NCBI GenBank assembly: GCA_964636405.1
Contig: CAZWSI010000007.1
Location: forward strand, 23,660 to 87,659
DNA: 64,000 bases
Origin: CAZKGE01 sp964636405
Lineage (GTDB): Bacteria > Bacillota > Clostridia > Christensenellales > CAG-138
Direction: 5' to 3'
This document shows, piece after piece, positions 16,656-23,785 of the stretch. Within the stretch, counting starts at the first letter, position 1; each line of letters starts with the position of its first letter. The notes under the pieces were generated by a model. It did no database searches, was not told the origin of the DNA, and was given only the letters and a program-made list of their open reading frames with translations. The position numbers and the translations under genes are program-made.

Positions 16656-17084
16656 TTAGTTGTGCATTGCCTTCTTTTTCAGAATGACGGTTTTAAACTT
16701 CCAGCCGTTCGCCTTCGCTATCTCCTTCACGGTTTTCGGGATGGCGCCAAGGTCAAAGTTGTATTCAAACACCTTGCCCTCGGGTCCGTACTGCACGCTC
16801 TTGACCTTGCGAAACAGTGTGCTACCGCTCTGGAAGGACGATTCCCCGCTCATGCCAAAGGAAACACCCGCGCTAATCTCTGTGGTCTTTTCATACATAT
16901 TGATCGTTTTATCCGACTCGTCTGCCAAAATCATTGATTCATAGCGAATTTTCTTTTTACCCGTACTGAAACCTGCATCAAGCAATTCGACATCAATTGC
17001 AAGATCGGTATGGGCATCCGGTTTTGCTTGCACGCCGATTGCGGCAAGCTGAGACTCGATTTGAGCAAGCATTTGTTGTTTCAC
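16656..17084 (-). CDS. Hypothetical protein, cytoplasmic
   Basis: About 142 residues. No family is recognised. It has an N-terminal helix (VKQQMLAQIESQLAAIG), an acidic central part with KKIRYESMILADESDKTINM, and a basic C-terminus (ANGWKFKTVILKKKAMHN). The GTG at 17084 follows GGAGGG with good spacing. The longer frame from TTG at 17099 would place the ribosome site inside the gene. An inverted repeat lies just upstream. Confidence 0.6.
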   Translation of the reverse strand: MKQQMLAQIESQLAAIGVQAKPDAHTDLAIDVELLDAGFSTGKKKIRYESMILADESDKTINMYEKTTEISAGVSFGMSGESSFQSGSTLFRKVKSVQYGPEGKVFEYNFDLGAIPKTVKEIAKANGWKFKTVILKKKAMHN

Positions 17085-17107
17085 CAGCGTACCCTCCAAT
17101 TCGATTT

Positions 17108-17126
17108 GTTATAATGTAAGTATAAC
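17108..17126 (-). promoter_or_regulatory. Inverted repeat upstream of the hypothetical gene, possible operator
   Basis: GTTATA (17108-17113) and TATAAC (17121-17126) flank seven bases. The site is AT-rich, contains a TATAAT-like hexamer and sits about 25 bases before the GTG start, as expected for a promoter with an operator. Confidence 0.4.
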
Positions 17127-17257
17127 ACAGTTCCGGTTGGTCAACAATTATTTTGCCCGGCGTTAGGGAATGACTTCAACCAAACAAAATGCACTTTCAT
17201 GCAAGTACTGTGCATTTGTTCGACCCCAATTTGAGACGCTAGACGAACAGGGTGCCG

Positions 17258-17485
17258 TTACTCCTCTTTGCCAAGGGGTGACACGCCTACTGCCCGCAGA
17301 TATTCGTTGCATTCATAGATCGAATTGTGTGTCATAGCACCGAGCAGTATTTGGTAAGCCAAGTGTTCCTCGGATTGGTTAAAGCATAACCCTGCCTTTC
17401 TGATTAGATCAGCTGCGAGAATCGGATGAAGCTTCAATCCCACGCAAAGAGCAACGACCCTGGGTAGTGTGATGGCCGGGTATCC
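17258..17485 (-). pseudogene. C-terminal fragment of an HTH-type regulator/antitoxin-like protein
   Basis: The minus frame reads YPAITLPRVVALCVGLKLHP, then EEHLAYQILLGAMTHNSIYECNEYLRAVG. It resembles the C-terminal half of a Clostridia XRE-type protein seen near mobile-element genes. Upstream of about 17485 the frame becomes antisense to the phage head-closure fragment, so the DNA-binding half is gone. The assignment is by pattern memory. Confidence 0.5.
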
Positions 17486-17490
17486 TCGCC

Positions 17491-17727
17491 TCTGTTCGTG
17501 CATATCACGAGGGACGGCACGGAACACAGGTGTGGGCAAACCGAGCTGCTTTTTCGGAGGCAACCGATCTGTTCCGGTTTCGGACGATTCCCGAACTGGA
17601 GGTAACCGAGGAGCATGTAATTGTCTGCGATACCGGACGCTACCACATCATTTCGGCTGAAAACGTGCGTGATCGTGGCATGTATGTTGAAGTGCTTGCC
17701 AAACGAATCGAGGCTGCGCGTGGCTAG
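17491..17727 (+). pseudogene. Phage head-closure / head-tail adaptor protein, C-terminal part
   Basis: The frame reads SVRAYHEGRHGTQVWANRAAF, then ATDLFRFRTIPELEVT and GRYHIISAENVRDRGMYVEVLA, the pattern of head-closure (gp16-like) proteins. No start or 5' part remains, because the sequence changes to the regulator fragment near 17485. The end overlaps the next tail gene, keeping the usual phage order. Confidence 0.7.
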
Positions 17728-18148
17728 AGTGACGATTTATCCCGGTAAGGATTTCTTGAAGAAACTGGAGCAGATGCAGGGCGATCTCGATCACGCGATC
17801 CCTACGGCTCTGGAGGAGGGCGGAAAACTGGTGCTTTCTAAGATGCATGGGAAATTGGCGTCTGTTGTTGGTAAGCACACGAAATGGCCGTCACAATCCA
17901 GCGGTAAGCTGCTCAAGGCACTGGGCCTTTCACCGGTGAAAATGAACGATACCGGCAATTTTGATGTGAAGGTTGGTTTCTCCGAGGGGCGGCCACGCAA
18001 GAGCAACGCTATGCTTGCCAACATCCTCGAATACGGAAAGCACGGACAGCCGCCTAAACCCTTCCTAGCGCCCACGAAGTCGCAAGCAAAACAGCCGTGC
18101 CTCGATGCGATGGAAGCGGCGTTGAAGAGGGAGTTGGGTATTAAATGA
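17720..18148 (+). CDS. HK97 gp10-like phage protein (tail attachment)
   Basis: 142 residues starting VARVTIYPGKDFLKKLEQM. The C-terminus NILEYGKHGQPPKPFLAPT is the signature of the HK97 gp10 family, a head-tail joining protein. The GTG at 17720 overlaps the preceding stop. The end overlaps the next ATG by four bases. Length is normal, so this gene looks intact. Confidence 0.82.
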   Translation: MARVTIYPGKDFLKKLEQMQGDLDHAIPTALEEGGKLVLSKMHGKLASVVGKHTKWPSQSSGKLLKALGLSPVKMNDTGNFDVKVGFSEGRPRKSNAMLANILEYGKHGQPPKPFLAPTKSQAKQPCLDAMEAALKRELGIK

Positions 18149-18501
18149 GCGTTCTGTCTGACTTAAAGGGGATCGTGACGGCGGCTGGGTTACCTGTGGA
18201 AACGGGCAAGTTCAGCGGGAAGGCTCCGGATGAATATGCCGTGATCACGCCGCTTTCTGAGCAGTTTGCGCTGCATGCGGATAATGCGCCGGGGATCAAC
18301 ATTGAGGAGTACCGACTCTCCCTGTTTTCCAAGAGTAATTACAACGTAAAGAAATGGCGGTTGGTACGGGCGTTATTGAGCGCTGATTTTACGATTACCG
18401 ACCGCCAATATCTGCTGCCGGACGATATGTACGAACAGGACTCCGGCTATCACCACTACGCCATAGATGTGGCGAAAGCCTATGAACTGGAGGAGGAATA
18501 A
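18145..18501 (+). CDS. Phage tail terminator/completion-type protein
   Basis: 118 residues (MSVLSDLKGIVTAAGLPVETGKF). It lies exactly between gp10-like and major tail genes, the usual place of the tail terminator protein. The end (GYHHYAIDVAKAYELEEE) is typical of this small family. The identification rests mainly on gene order. It has a four-base overlap upstream and a 3-base gap downstream. Confidence 0.7.
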   Translation: MSVLSDLKGIVTAAGLPVETGKFSGKAPDEYAVITPLSEQFALHADNAPGINIEEYRLSLFSKSNYNVKKWRLVRALLSADFTITDRQYLLPDDMYEQDSGYHHYAIDVAKAYELEEE

Positions 18502-18504
18502 AAT

Positions 18505-19380
18505 ATGGCTACAATCGGCCTTGATAAAATGTATTTTGCTCCAATTACGGAGGATGCGAATGGCAACGAAACCTACGGAACACCGGAGAAGCTGGCAAAA
18601 GCCATGACCGTCGAGATGGAGATCGAGGTGCTGGAGGCAACGCTGTATGCCGATGACGGCCCGGCGGAGAATGTTAAGGAGTTTGGCACCGGTAAGATCA
18701 CACTGGGTGTGGATGACATCGGCATCAATGCTGCTGAAAAGCTCACTGGCGCACAGATCGACGAAAACCATGTGGTGATCTCTCAGAGCGAGGGCGGCGG
18801 TAAGCCGGTTGCACTGGGTTTTCGGGCTAAGAAGAGCAACGGCACTTATCGCTACTACTGGCTCTATCGGGTCGTCTTTGGTATTCCCGCAACGAACCTG
18901 ACCACCAAGGGTGAGGAGATTACGTTCTCCACACCGACCATTGAGGGTACGATCCTGCGTCGAAACAAGCTGGATGGCAACAGTCGGCATCCGTGGAAAT
19001 CGGAGGTCAACGAGGATGATGTTACGGTTCCTCGCAGCGTGATCACCGGCTGGTATTCGCAGGTGTATGAACCCACGTTTGCAGCACCGGTGACGCTGTC
19101 GATTACTGCACAGCCGCAGGATGCGGAGGTGACAGAGGGCGCGATCACGGGTTCTATTGCGGTCACAGCCGCTGCTACCGGTGCAGTTCCGACCTATCAA
19201 TGGTATCGGAATCAGACCGATAGCAATGTAGGTGGCACAGCGGAACAGGGCGCGACGAATGCGAGTATGGCGATTCCCGTTGATCTCACATCCGGCGCGT
19301 ACTATTTCTACTGTGTTGTAACGGCCGGGACGCAGACATTAGCGTCTGATCCTTGCACGATCACTGTGGCAGCTGGCTAA
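18505..19380 (+). CDS. Phage major tail protein with C-terminal Ig-like domain
   Basis: 291 residues starting MATIGLDKMYFAPITED, the phi13-type major tail protein opening. It continues to about residue 195. A bacterial Ig-like domain follows (VTLSITAQPQDAEVTEGAI to TLASDPCTITVAAG), with a paired Cys in the YYFYCVV strand. Such domains decorate phage tails and may bind surface glycans. The ribosome site is GGAGGAATAAAAT. It appears intact. Confidence 0.85.
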   Translation: MATIGLDKMYFAPITEDANGNETYGTPEKLAKAMTVEMEIEVLEATLYADDGPAENVKEFGTGKITLGVDDIGINAAEKLTGAQIDENHVVISQSEGGGKPVALGFRAKKSNGTYRYYWLYRVVFGIPATNLTTKGEEITFSTPTIEGTILRRNKLDGNSRHPWKSEVNEDDVTVPRSVITGWYSQVYEPTFAAPVTLSITAQPQDAEVTEGAITGSIAVTAAATGAVPTYQWYRNQTDSNVGGTAEQGATNASMAIPVDLTSGAYYFYCVVTAGTQTLASDPCTITVAAG

Positions 19381-19391
19381 AGGAGGCAACT

Positions 19392-19808
19392 ATGTTGGAT
19401 CAAGACAGATGCGCTGATATCACCATCGGCGGTCAGACCTATCACATGGTGCTAACAACGCTTGCTACCAAGGAAATCAGCAAGCGATATGGCGGGTTGG
19501 AACAGCTCGGTAATAAGCTGCTTATGACGGAGAATTTCGAACTGGCGCTGGATGAAGTGGTGTTTCTGATCACGCTTTTGTGTAATCAGGGCATTATGAT
19601 CGAGAACCTCGAAAACCCGACGGCTCCCCGTGGGCTTCTCACGGAACAAATGGTGGAACTGTTGACTACGCCAACAGACCTCATGCTTTGTAAGGATGCG
19701 ATCATTGCAGCGATGCTGAAGGGCACGAAACGCTTTGTGGAGAGCGAATCGGGTAAAACAAAAAACGTGTTGGACGGGCAGACGACGGAGAGTCCTTTGC
19801 CCGATTGA
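19392..19808 (+). CDS. Phage tail assembly chaperone, short form (gpG-like)
   Basis: 138 residues (MLDQDRCADITIGGQTYHMV). The ATG at 19392 follows AAAGGAGGCAACT; the longer frame from 19353 would start inside the tail gene. It lies between major tail and tape-measure genes. Gram-positive tail chaperones are usually made in two forms by ribosomal frameshifting, and the signal is present here (19760-19766). Confidence 0.85.
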   Translation: MLDQDRCADITIGGQTYHMVLTTLATKEISKRYGGLEQLGNKLLMTENFELALDEVVFLITLLCNQGIMIENLENPTAPRGLLTEQMVELLTTPTDLMLCKDAIIAAMLKGTKRFVESESGKTKNVLDGQTTESPLPD

Positions 19809-19969
19809 TCTTTATCGGGGTTTCGCTGCTAGGCCGGGAGGAGCGTACTGTTTGGCTTATGCCGATTGGTGCGCTCCTCGATCAGTGGGAAGCCTACAAG
19901 CATTTCCACGGGATCGCCAAGCAGAAAGTCGTTCTGGCCATTGATGAATTGATCCCCAGCGGGATATAG
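19392..19969 (+). CDS. Tail assembly chaperone, -1 frameshift product (gpGT-like)
   Basis: At 19760-19766 the zero frame reads A_AAA_AAC, a canonical -1 slippery heptamer. Slipping back one base gives RVGRADDGESFARLIFIGV, then REERTVWLMPIGALLDQW and a stop at 19967-19969, a protein of 192 residues. The extension has the expected tail-chaperone character (hydrophobic ARLIFIG start, WEAYKHFHGIA). It recruits tape-measure protein in phage tail assembly. That the heptamer survives suggests recent decay of the prophage. Confidence 0.8.
19760..19766 (+). promoter_or_regulatory. -1 ribosomal frameshift site AAAAAAC
   Basis: The heptamer A_AAA_AAC is in the correct phase with the chaperone zero frame. 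The -1 frame downstream stays open for 67 codons. It is followed by a GC-rich stretch that could form a stimulatory structure. Confidence 0.75.
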
Positions 19970-19974
19970 ACGTC

Positions 19975-20217
19975 CTACTGGATGATCGCCTCAAGGTTTT
20001 CAAACAACGGGGAGTCAAAGAACTCCCGCATGGAAATGTCCAGAGCATCGCAGATTTTCTGTAATGAAATGACACCGGGGTTCTGGCTCTTGGTGTTTAG
20101 CATGCTATAGATTGTCGAGGAAGACATGCCCGCAAGATTGGCAAGTGCATTGACGGTCAGCTTCTCCTTCTTGCACAGTTCGGCGATTCTTGCTGCGACA
20201 GCGCCTTTTGCATCCAT
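19975..20217 (-). CDS. XRE-family HTH regulator (element copy of a duplicated module)
   Basis: 80 residues, MDAKGAVAARIAELCKKE, with a helix-turn-helix at about 17-45 (TVNALANLAGMSSSTIYSML) and the ending MREFFDSPLFENLEAIIQ. It is nearly identical to the protein at 57457-57699. It is transcribed away from the Spo0A-C-like gene at 20353, and the 135-bp gap carries three palindromes, likely its own operators. The pair sits between tail chaperone and tape-measure genes like a phage moron. The ribosome site is GGGAGGATG. Confidence 0.88.
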   Translation of the reverse strand: MDAKGAVAARIAELCKKEKLTVNALANLAGMSSSTIYSMLNTKSQNPGVISLQKICDALDISMREFFDSPLFENLEAIIQ

Positions 20218-20233
20218 ACAAACATCCTCCCAC

Positions 20234-20249
20234 TTGCGATATATCGCAA
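20234..20249. promoter_or_regulatory. Operator O1, perfect 16-bp palindrome
   Basis: TTGCGATATATCGCAA is fully symmetric and lies 17 bases before the XRE start. On the minus strand it follows a TACACTTTA motif. The same arrangement (TACACTT, then the palindrome) occurs at O3 and in the paralogous locus at 57423. Confidence 0.75.
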
Positions 20250-20279
20250 CTAAAGTGTACGGAAAGCACGGTTTTCATG

Positions 20280-20297
20280 TTCGGGATATATCCCGAA
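20280..20297. promoter_or_regulatory. Operator O2, perfect 18-bp palindrome
   Basis: TTCGGGATATATCCCGAA is fully symmetric, shares the GATATATC core with O1 and O3, and lies mid-way between the divergent genes. A related sequence occupies the same place in the paralogous locus (57376-57393). Confidence 0.75.
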
Positions 20298-20322
20298 ACG
20301 CGAAAACTGTGTTACACTTATA

Positions 20323-20334
20323 GCGATATATCGC
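20323..20334. promoter_or_regulatory. Operator O3, 12-bp palindrome before the Spo0A-C-like gene
   Basis: GCGATATATCGC follows TACACTTATA and ends 18 bases before the TTG start. It is the half-site-conserved version of O1 in mirror position. Confidence 0.7.
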
Positions 20335-20352
20335 AAACTTGGAGGTGCAAGC

Positions 20353-20598
20353 TTGGTAAAACAGCTGGATGATTTGGAAATACAGCGCGTGATTCGGAAG
20401 ACGGCCGCAGAGACCGGTTCAACGCCACAGCAGGTGCGCCGAAATACTGAGGAAATGCTGGCAGAGAGCCGCGCTTGCACTGATCCCAAGGCGAAGGCCG
20501 CATGGGCAGAAATCCCTTGTAACGGTGATGTTCCAACGTTGGAAGAGGTGTTCCGTTATCTCGCGGAACGAATCGATAAGCAGATGAGCTACAAGTAA
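20353..20598 (+). CDS. Small Spo0A C-terminal-domain-like protein (element copy)
   Basis: 81 residues. The TTG start follows GGAGG by seven bases. The core DDLEIQRVIRKTAAETGSTPQQVRRNTEEMLAESR and VPTLEEVFRYLAERID matches small Clostridia proteins annotated as Spo0A C-terminal-domain-like, from memory. It aligns closely with the protein at 56999-57238. The length is far below that of Spo0A, and no receiver domain is present. It may bind DNA or act as a partner or antagonist of the divergent XRE regulator. It is followed by its own terminator. Confidence 0.75.
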   Translation: MVKQLDDLEIQRVIRKTAAETGSTPQQVRRNTEEMLAESRACTDPKAKAAWAEIPCNGDVPTLEEVFRYLAERIDKQMSYK

Positions 20599-20628
20599 GC
20601 GAAACCAAATACCGAGAATTTACATAAG

Positions 20629-20649
20629 CGTCCCTTCGGGGGCGTTTTT
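20629..20649 (+). terminator. Terminator of the small regulator module
   Basis: CGTCCC-TTCG-GGGGCG hairpin (20629-20644, one G.T pair) followed by TTTTTC. It isolates the two-gene module from the phage tape-measure gene. Confidence 0.7.
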
Positions 20650-20678
20650 CTTTTGCGCTTCGGAAGGGGGTGTAGGAT

Positions 20679-20915
20679 ATGGCTTCTGACTTTGGCCTGA
20701 AAATCGGGCTGGAGGGTGAGCGCGAGTTCAAAACGGCATTGAAGGAAATCAACCAGCAAATGAAGCTGCTGGGGTCGGAAATGAAGCTCGTGCAGTCTCA
20801 GTTTGGGAAAAACGAGAAAAGCGCTTCCTCGCTTACCGCACAGAACAAGGTGCTGACTAAGCAAATCGAAGAGCAGAAAACGAAGATCGAAATGCTCCGC
20901 ACGGCTATGGTTACG
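20679..20915 (+). pseudogene. Phage tail tape-measure protein, N-terminal fragment
   Basis: About 79 residues, MASDFGLKIGLEGEREFKTA, then a coiled-coil segment (SLTAQNKVLTKQIEEQKTK), the typical tape-measure start. The frame leaves the family at about 20910 and then runs antisense to another gene before stopping. Full proteins exceed 600 residues, so over 85 percent is missing. Confidence 0.8.
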
Positions 20916-20962
20916 CCAATGTCGATAGGGTCTATTTTGCCGTCTCCGTTCCAATCGATCAT
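20909..20962 (-). pseudogene. EF-hand/dockerin-like micro-gene, truncated
   Basis: A minus-strand ATG at 20962 overlaps the preceding stop by four bases and follows AAGGAGG. It encodes MIDWNGDGKIDPIDIGVT. D-W-N-G-D-G-K-I-D-P-I-D is a full calcium-binding loop pattern (D at 1, N at 3, D at 5, G at 6, D at 9, D at 12). The coding sequence then runs into the antisense of the tape-measure gene, so the 3' part was lost at the junction. Confidence 0.55.
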
Positions 20963-21252
20963 TTCGGTAAAGCCTCCTTGTTGCAGAACTTTAGAAATGC
21001 CGCCTTTGCTTTGTTCAGCGAACAGATCACGGCATCGATGCTTTCCACATTCGAAAAAGACATAATAGCGGGTGCCCGTGCAAAACGCGCATCGTCCATT
21101 TCGCGACCGTCACGGCTTTCCCAAACGCCGATTTTGCGAGGGGCGGGCGCGTTTTCTAACACGAGTATGCTGTGGTCATCGTCATAGGCAACGTGGAGAT
21201 CAACATCTCCCTGCCCAAACTCCAGCCATGTTTGACCTTGTGTATGGATCAT
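20959..21252 (-). CDS. Hypothetical protein of the S24/LexA-like cassette
   Basis: 97 residues (MIHTQGQTWLEFGQGDVDLHV) with a strong AAAGGAGTTACT ribosome site. An acidic AYDDDHSILVLENAPA segment and a helical C-terminus are visible. No family is recognised. It is the fourth gene of a minus-strand set starting at the S24 repressor. The overlap with the EF-hand frame suggests it was once followed by that gene. Confidence 0.6.
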   Translation of the reverse strand: MIHTQGQTWLEFGQGDVDLHVAYDDDHSILVLENAPAPRKIGVWESRDGREMDDARFARAPAIMSFSNVESIDAVICSLNKAKAAFLKFCNKEALPK

Positions 21253-21262
21253 AGTAACTCCT

Positions 21263-21535
21263 TTAGGCTACTTTCGCTTCAACGAACCAGCGACCGATGG
21301 TATTCCCACAGATATTGGTGCTGCGCTCGAAATACAGATACCGCTGCTGGCCGTTGACAGTGATGGTGTATCGATCACCTTGCCCGCCAACCTTCATAGC
21401 GGCAGCTTGCCGAATATCCGATACCCGGTCGATTTCATAGCTGCGGCCATCTTCCCACACGATCTTTTCTGGGATCAGCTTTCCGGAGGAATCAAAACGT
21501 GCGTGTACTTCAACATAGGTCTTTACAATCTTCAT
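21263..21535 (-). CDS. Conserved hypothetical small protein of SOS-like cassettes
   Basis: 90 residues, MKIVKTYVEVHARFDSSGKL, then IVWEDGRSYEIDRVSDIRQ and FVEAKVA. I recall this family beside LexA-like and Y-family polymerase genes in Clostridia, but no function is known. A beta-rich fold is suggested by regular strands. It has a ribosome site GAGGGAACG and sits 22 bases after the LexA-like gene. Confidence 0.65.
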   Translation of the reverse strand: MKIVKTYVEVHARFDSSGKLIPEKIVWEDGRSYEIDRVSDIRQAAAMKVGGQGDRYTITVNGQQRYLYFERSTNICGNTIGRWFVEAKVA

Positions 21536-21557
21536 ATTCGTTCCCTCACGTTACTGG

Positions 21558-21785
21558 TTATAAGCCTTCGTCAACAGGTAGGATCGTCCGGTTCATTTGC
21601 TCACAGGGGCGGAGCCAGCCCTTGTTTACAAGGTTATGGATATGGACATGAATGGTGGATGCGGAATGTAGGCCAATACCGTCAGCGATCTCACGCATAC
21701 TGGGAGAGAAACGCTTTTCCTTCCGGTATTCGAGTATATAGTCATACACATCTTGCTCACGTTTTGTCATTTCGATTCTCTCCAT
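21558..21785 (-). CDS. LexA DNA-binding-domain-only protein
   Basis: 75 residues. MTKREQDVYDYILEYRKEKRF, then PSMREIADGIGLHSASTIHVH, is the LexA winged-helix domain. The usual Ala-Gly cleavage site and Ser-Lys peptidase are absent, so it cannot be self-cleaved by RecA. The ATG at 21785 follows GGAAAGGAG; the longer frame to 21809 is not needed. It may compete with LexA or use the S24 protein next to it as signal-responsive partner. Confidence 0.8.
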   Translation of the reverse strand: MERIEMTKREQDVYDYILEYRKEKRFSPSMREIADGIGLHSASTIHVHIHNLVNKGWLRPCEQMNRTILPVDEGL

Positions 21786-21856
21786 AAAGCGCTCCTTTCC
21801 GAACAGCATACGCCATTTCTACCATTATGCTATTTCACCTGTCCCATATACAGGTC

Positions 21857-22573
21857 TTAGCGAGGATACACGACTCTGCCGTAAATCTTCGTCTCGTTGT
21901 ATTCCGTAATCGGAATGGGTTTGTACTTCGTATTGTGCGAAACAAGGAATGTGCCGTCTTCCGTGCGGCGAAACTCTTTGACAAAAGCATTCCCGTCAAG
22001 GAAGAAGATGCCGATCTCGCCATTTTCAAGCGTGGGCTGCATTCGTACCCAGATTTCCTGACCGTCCTCCAGCGTCGGCTCCATTGAATCGCCGCAGACA
22101 TGAAGACCAAAGGTAGCGCACTCTGGCACATCGTCGGGGACTTCGACCATTTCATAGGAATCGCTGTCAAGGAATTGCCCAGTACCGGCCGCAGCGCCAA
22201 TATCGAACATGGGGGCGGTACGCTTTCGCAAAGGTGCGACATTGTCTCTGATCTTAACCGGGGCGTATAGACCGCTTGCGATCAGCAGCTTCTTGTATTC
22301 CGCCAGCTTCTCAGCGCCTTCATGATTGAGCGAGTATTCCAATTCGGACAGATCGCCGGTACCGAATATGCTGTAAACATCTTTTATCCCGTAGATATGG
22401 CATAGCCCTACAAACTGGTCAATAGCCGGATTGTTAAGCCCGGTCTCCCAACGGCTTACCTGTGCTTTGGTGGTTGGCATACCCAGTTCATTCAACCTTG
22501 CAGCTATGTCCTGCTGCAAAAAGCCATGGCTTTTTCGCAGCATTCGGAGGACGTCACTGTACTTTTTGTCCAT
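21857..22573 (-). CDS. XRE-S24 LexA-like phage repressor
   Basis: 238 residues. An N-terminal HTH (LQQDIAARLNELGMPTTKAQVSRWE, about 20-45) joins a C-terminal S24 peptidase: cleavage-type Ala-Gly in GAAAGTG, catalytic Ser in CGDSMEPTLEDG, catalytic Lys in NAFVKEFRR. RecA filaments should trigger self-cleavage. The ATG at 22573 has GGAGG upstream; the GTG at 22585 overlaps the ribosome site. It is divergent from the polymerase gene, so it likely represses both directions. Confidence 0.88.
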   Translation of the reverse strand: MDKKYSDVLRMLRKSHGFLQQDIAARLNELGMPTTKAQVSRWETGLNNPAIDQFVGLCHIYGIKDVYSIFGTGDLSELEYSLNHEGAEKLAEYKKLLIASGLYAPVKIRDNVAPLRKRTAPMFDIGAAAGTGQFLDSDSYEMVEVPDDVPECATFGLHVCGDSMEPTLEDGQEIWVRMQPTLENGEIGIFFLDGNAFVKEFRRTEDGTFLVSHNTKYKPIPITEYNETKIYGRVVYPR

Positions 22574-22710
22574 CGCGTCATCCACCTCCTATGGCTGCAT
22601 TCTACTATGGCCGAAACAAGTTTGCAATAGAAAATCGCAAAAACGAACACTTGTTGCATTACAAAAACTAGAAAAACGTGTTTTAATGTGCGTGAAAGGG
22701 GGGACATGGT

Positions 22711-23301
22711 ATGAGAGCGATATTGCACAGCGACTTGAATTGCTTTTATGCGTCAGTGGAGATGATGCTCGATCCCTCCTTGCGTGGAAAGGCGGTAGCG
22801 GTCTGCGGTTCTACCGAGAATCGGCACGGTATTGTGCTGGCAAAATCACAGCTTGCAAAACAGGCGGGCGTCAAAACCGGTATGGCAAACTGGGAGGCAC
22901 GGGAAGCCTGTCCCGGGTTGATCGTCGTACCGCCGCAGTACGATCAGTACCTGAAGTATTCGGCACTTACCCGCGAGATCTATTATCGGTATACGGATTT
23001 GGTCGAACCTTACGGCATGGACGAGTGTTGGATCGACGTCACAGGATCGCAGCGTGCTTACGGAACGGCGATGGAAATTGCGGAAGAAATCCGAAAAGCC
23101 ACGCGGGAGGAGCTTGGGCTGACGGTCAGCATTGGTGTGAGCTTCAATAAGATTTTTGCCAAATTAGGCTCGGATATGAAGAAGCCTGACGCGATCACGG
23201 AGATCACGCCGGAGAACTTCCGTGAGAAGGTATGGCCGTTGCCAGCGTCAGACTTATTGTACCCTTCGAAATCAAAGATGCCGCCGCCGCGGTTTCGATA
23301 A
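22711..23301 (+). pseudogene. Y-family DNA polymerase (DinB/UmuC type), truncated
   Basis: About 184 residues of the palm and fingers: MRAILHSDLNCFYASVEMM (metal-binding Asp 8) and EPYGMDECWIDVTGSQRA (catalytic Asp-Glu), then SIGVSFNKIFAKLGSDMKKPD. The sequence leaves the family after VWPLPASDLL (about 23257) and ends with 13 unrelated codons. The thumb and little-finger domains are absent, so lesion bypass is unlikely. The start ATG follows AAAGGGGGGAC. It is divergent from the S24 repressor. Confidence 0.85.
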
Positions 23302-23771
23302 GGGCAGCAGCGCCGAAGCATTTTGCGACAGAGATTATTCCGCAGATGCTGGTGCCCCAGAAGGAGGCAGATGTATATCCGGCTGTTATGCGCTTGATAG
23401 AAGATGATCATGATATGGCTGTGAAAACGAAGAAAGAACTGCGGGGACTGCTTGAAGAAGGGAAAAAGGCTGATTTCCTAGCTCAATCATTTTTATATGC
23501 TATCACCAAAGACAACCGGGCACCGGCTTCCGAGCCGCCCACGCTGAGTGATAACCTTGCAAACTTACAGTCAATTCTTTCGAAGCTGTCCAAGCCTGTG
23601 GCTTTGGTGCCACCTGATGAATTGATGTCGCATGAGATGATTTATGTGCAGGCGTTACCCAGTATCTGCATTCACTTGCGGTATCAGCATGAATGCCCTC
23701 CCTTCTGCACTGAAAGCGCGTTTCATAAGCGATCACCTCCTTCCCGGCGTATGATAGCGCATATTGGATAG
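23263..23771 (+). pseudogene. C-terminal fragment of an unrecognised protein fused at a junction
   Basis: From about 23263 a different frame looks coding: VPFEIKDAAAAVSIRAAAP, then EADVYPAVMRLIEDDHDMAV and KADFLAQSFLYAITKDNR. It has no credible start of its own, since the first codons are the out-of-frame end of the polymerase gene. The FLAQSFLYAI part recalls C-terminal segments of multi-gene defence proteins, but I cannot name a family. The last about 50 codons overlap a minus-strand ribosome site. Confidence 0.4.
23655..23726 (-). CDS. Possible 23-residue leader or remnant peptide
   Basis: An unlisted minus-strand frame, MKRAFSAEGRAFMLIPQVNADTG, with a near-perfect GGAAGGAGGTGATC ribosome site five bases upstream. 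An operator-like palindrome lies 60 bases further up. It is too short to classify and may be the 5' end of a deleted gene. Confidence 0.35.
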   Translation of the reverse strand: MKRAFSAEGRAFMLIPQVNADTG

Positions 23772-23785
23772 ATGCGCAGCATATT

